From positions 682,001 to 746,000 of the forward strand of contig NZ_JANIBO010000001.1 of NCBI RefSeq assembly GCF_024506395.1: a stretch of DNA of 64,000 nucleotides. The letters run 5' to 3'. The position numbers were made by a program, and so were the translations under genes. This stretch comes from Cetobacterium sp. NK01 (GTDB lineage Bacteria > Fusobacteriota > Fusobacteriia > Fusobacteriales > Fusobacteriaceae). Below the pieces are notes generated by a model, which ran no database searches, was not told the DNA's origin, and was given only the letters and a program-made list of their open reading frames with translations. How positions within the stretch are numbered: the first letter of the stretch is position 1; the number at the start of each line of letters is the position of its first letter. Below, in pieces: positions 62,625 to 64,000 of this stretch.

Positions 62625-63271
62625 TTAGCGCCTTAAAAATATCGTTATCTATAGTTTTTATATCTTTTGTATTTAATACATTTTTTAGTATTTTCTTTTA
62701 TTTCTCTTTAAAAAGAAGAAATAATTTAAAAAAAATAATTGAATTTTTAATAACTTTACCTATTTTTTTACCTCCATCTGTTATTGGATACATGTTAATT
62801 ATATTTCTAGGAAAAAATAGCTTTTTAGGAAAAATATTCTATAATTTCTTTAATTTTAGATTTATTTTTTCTTTTGAAGGAGCTGCAATTGCAGCAATCA
62901 TAGTTTCTTTACCTATAATTTATCAAAGTATAAAAGTAGCTTTTGATACAATTGATAAAGCGTATATTGAAACAGCTCAGTGTCTTGGCGTCTCTAAAAT
63001 TAACATGATTAAATACGTTTATCTCCCCTTGGGTTATAGAAAAGTTTTTTCTGGTATTATCTTAGGTATTGGTAGAGCTTTTGGAGAGTTTGGAGCTACT
63101 ATTTTAATTGCTGGAAATATTCCTGGTAAAACACAGACATTACCTTTAGCTCTTTATTCAGCTATTGAATCAGGAAATTATTTTTTAGCTAATAAAGTTT
63201 TAATAATTCTTTTATTTTTTAGTGGAATATTTTTAGCTTCATATATTTTACTTACAAAAAAAGAGAGCTAA
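62615..63271 (+). CDS. modB: Molybdate ABC transporter permease
   Basis: The 218 residues have about five membrane segments and the EAA coupling loop ETAQCLGVSKINMIKYVYLPLGYRKVFSGIILGIGRAFGEFGATILIAGN near residue 124, typical of ModB. The TTG at 62615 is spaced 6 nt from AGAGG, while the ATG at 62621 overlaps the modA stop as ATGA; either may be used. No modC ATPase follows; a terminator overlaps its stop. Confidence 0.9.
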   Translation: MGMISALKISLSIVFISFVFNTFFSIFFYFSLKRRNNLKKIIEFLITLPIFLPPSVIGYMLIIFLGKNSFLGKIFYNFFNFRFIFSFEGAAIAAIIVSLPIIYQSIKVAFDTIDKAYIETAQCLGVSKINMIKYVYLPLGYRKVFSGIILGIGRAFGEFGATILIAGNIPGKTQTLPLALYSAIESGNYFLANKVLIILLFFSGIFLASYILLTKKES

Positions 63272-63286
63272 ACTTAGCTCTCTTTT
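63259..63286. terminator. Bidirectional terminator between modB and frr
   Basis: Arms AAAGAGAGCTAA/TTAGCTCTCTTT with T runs on both sides. Confidence 0.9.
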
Positions 63287-63291
63287 CAATA

Positions 63292-63852
63292 TTATACAGT
63301 TGTAATCTCTTTTTCTTTTAAAGCTAGAAGTTGATCAATTGTTTTAATTGTTGCATCTGTTAACTTTTGAACATCATCTTCAAATCTCTTTAAATCGTCC
63401 TCAGTTATTTCTCCTTCTTTCTCTAACTTTCTTAAGTTATTATTCATATCTTTTCTGATATTTCTAACTGCTACTTTTCCATTTTCTGCCTCAGATTTAG
63501 CAAATTTTACGTACTCTTTTCTTCTATCAGCAGTTAACTCTGGTATCATTAATCTAATAACTTTTCCATCGTTATTTGGAGTTAATCCTAAATTCGAAGT
63601 CATTATTGCCTTTTCAATTGTAGGTATAACTGATTTATCCCAAGGATCGATTACTAATAATCTAGCTTCTGGAGCTGATACAGTTCCAACTTGATTTAAT
63701 GGCATTAATGATCCATATTGCTCTATTTTTATTCCATCTAACATTGAAACGTTAGCTCTACCTGCTCTTATTGATGCAAATTTATGTTTTGTAGATTCGA
63801 TAGCTTTTTCCATTTTATCTTTACAATCATTCATTATTACTTGTGCGCTCAT
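63292..63852 (-). CDS. frr: Ribosome recycling factor
   Basis: Splits post-termination ribosomes with EF-G. The 186 residues begin VIMNDCKDKMEKAIESTKHKFASIRAGRANVSMLDGIKIEQYGS and contain PWDKSVIPTIEKAIMTSNLGLTPNNDGKVIRLMIPELTADRRKEYVK, the family's most conserved stretch, then a C-terminal helix. Full length. GAGGGT precedes the ATG. It lies 15 bp after pyrH, the usual pyrH-frr order. Confidence 0.97.
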   Translation of the reverse strand: MSAQVIMNDCKDKMEKAIESTKHKFASIRAGRANVSMLDGIKIEQYGSLMPLNQVGTVSAPEARLLVIDPWDKSVIPTIEKAIMTSNLGLTPNNDGKVIRLMIPELTADRRKEYVKFAKSEAENGKVAVRNIRKDMNNNLRKLEKEGEITEDDLKRFEDDVQKLTDATIKTIDQLLALKEKEITTV

Positions 63853-63867
63853 TTTACCCTCCTAAAA

Positions 63868-64000
63868 TTATCCGTTTATTACAGTTGTTCCTATTTTTTC
63901 TCCAAGAACTACTCTTTTTATATTTCCCTCTGTTAATGAATCAAATACAACTATTGGTAATTTGTTTTCTCTACATAAAGAGATTGCTGTTGCATCCATA
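63868..64000 (-). CDS. pyrH: UMP kinase, C-terminal end (5' part off window)
   Basis: The last 43 codons of PyrH, which phosphorylates UMP. The visible end reads [20 protein letters not shown], then [19 protein letters not shown] and stop, matching the C-terminus of bacterial UMP kinase with the nucleotide-binding MDATA(I) segment. The rest lies beyond the right edge. It is directly upstream of frr, as in most bacteria. Confidence 0.93.
   Translation of the reverse strand, partial: MDATAISLCRENKLPIVVFDSLTEGNIKRVVLGEKIGTTVING

Noticed and set aside
1-64000. CRISPR arrays, insertion sequences, prophage genes, replication origin
   Set aside because: I saw no regularly spaced repeats, transposase or phage-like proteins, DnaA-box clusters or terminal repeats. 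The symmetrical sequences found are terminators or operators.

Overview
The window is a dense, AT-rich chromosomal segment with 63 protein genes (51 on the minus strand), two of them cut by the window edges. I see no rRNA, tRNA, prophage, insertion sequence or CRISPR array. Several things point to a fusobacterium. The cell is diderm: it has an LptD-type outer-membrane protein and the ADP-heptose gene rfaE2. Yet the gene order accB-accC-asp23-amaP-DUF2273-nusB is one otherwise familiar from Firmicutes, and the oxygen-defence enzymes are those of anaerobes (reverse rubrerythrin, a flavodiiron fusion). Late cobalamin genes fit a Cetobacterium-like member of Fusobacteriaceae, but the species is an inference.

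Layout. 1-6 kb: argS (cut), a 6S-like RNA with its own promoter and terminator, then aspS, hisS, rarA and secG. 6-11 kb: the phoH2-ruvA-uvrA operon. 11-15 kb: radC and the nucleotide-loop cobalamin operon cobU-cobS-cobC-cobT, followed by a reverse rubrerythrin with a strong promoter and a symmetrical leader. 15-20.6 kb: comM, then the accB operon running through the Asp23 envelope-stress genes to nusB. 20.6-26 kb: dnaE, an MFS transporter, a candidate C-rich small RNA and rlmA. 26-32 kb: an orphan protein, acylphosphatase, pepT, an RsuA-type pseudouridine synthase and a glycerate kinase/GntP pair. 32-33.5 kb: a preQ1-I-like riboswitch ahead of a radical-SAM protein (queuine-lyase candidate) and a YhhQ-type queuosine-precursor transporter. 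33.5-39 kb: thrS and lptD. 39-44 kb: trxA, a flavodiiron-rubredoxin-reductase fusion, tsaB, tsaE, rfaE2 and ruvC. 44-50 kb: an aminotransferase, a DUF308-like membrane protein and a glycan module (glycosyltransferase, pyruvyltransferase, flippase). 50-52.6 kb: a MarR-controlled HlyD/DUF2955 export operon behind a 26-bp perfect palindrome. 52.6-64 kb: upp, rpmE, rnhA, a YwaF-like protein, a six-gene operon (tmcAL, cca, a GPH symporter, comEC, an M50 protease, yigZ), coaX-modA-modB, frr and the end of pyrH.

Most interesting points. (1) The AccB-like protein keeps the biotinyl fold and lies beside accC, but the biotin-acceptor lysine is a glycine. (2) A candidate minus-strand RNA between dnaE-MFS and rlmA carries two C7 runs, one in the loop of its terminator hairpin, and is preceded by a sigma-E-like promoter. 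Its C7 can pair with the unusual G7 Shine-Dalgarno of modA. (3) The preQ1-riboswitch/radical-SAM/YhhQ unit looks like a queuosine salvage operon. (4) The MarR operon has a very clear autoregulatory operator.

Consensus -35/-10 pairs spaced by exactly 17 bp recur throughout and helped settle several start codons. At least eight genes start with TTG, usually after a GGTGA-type ribosome-binding site. All functions are read from sequence recognition without database searches.
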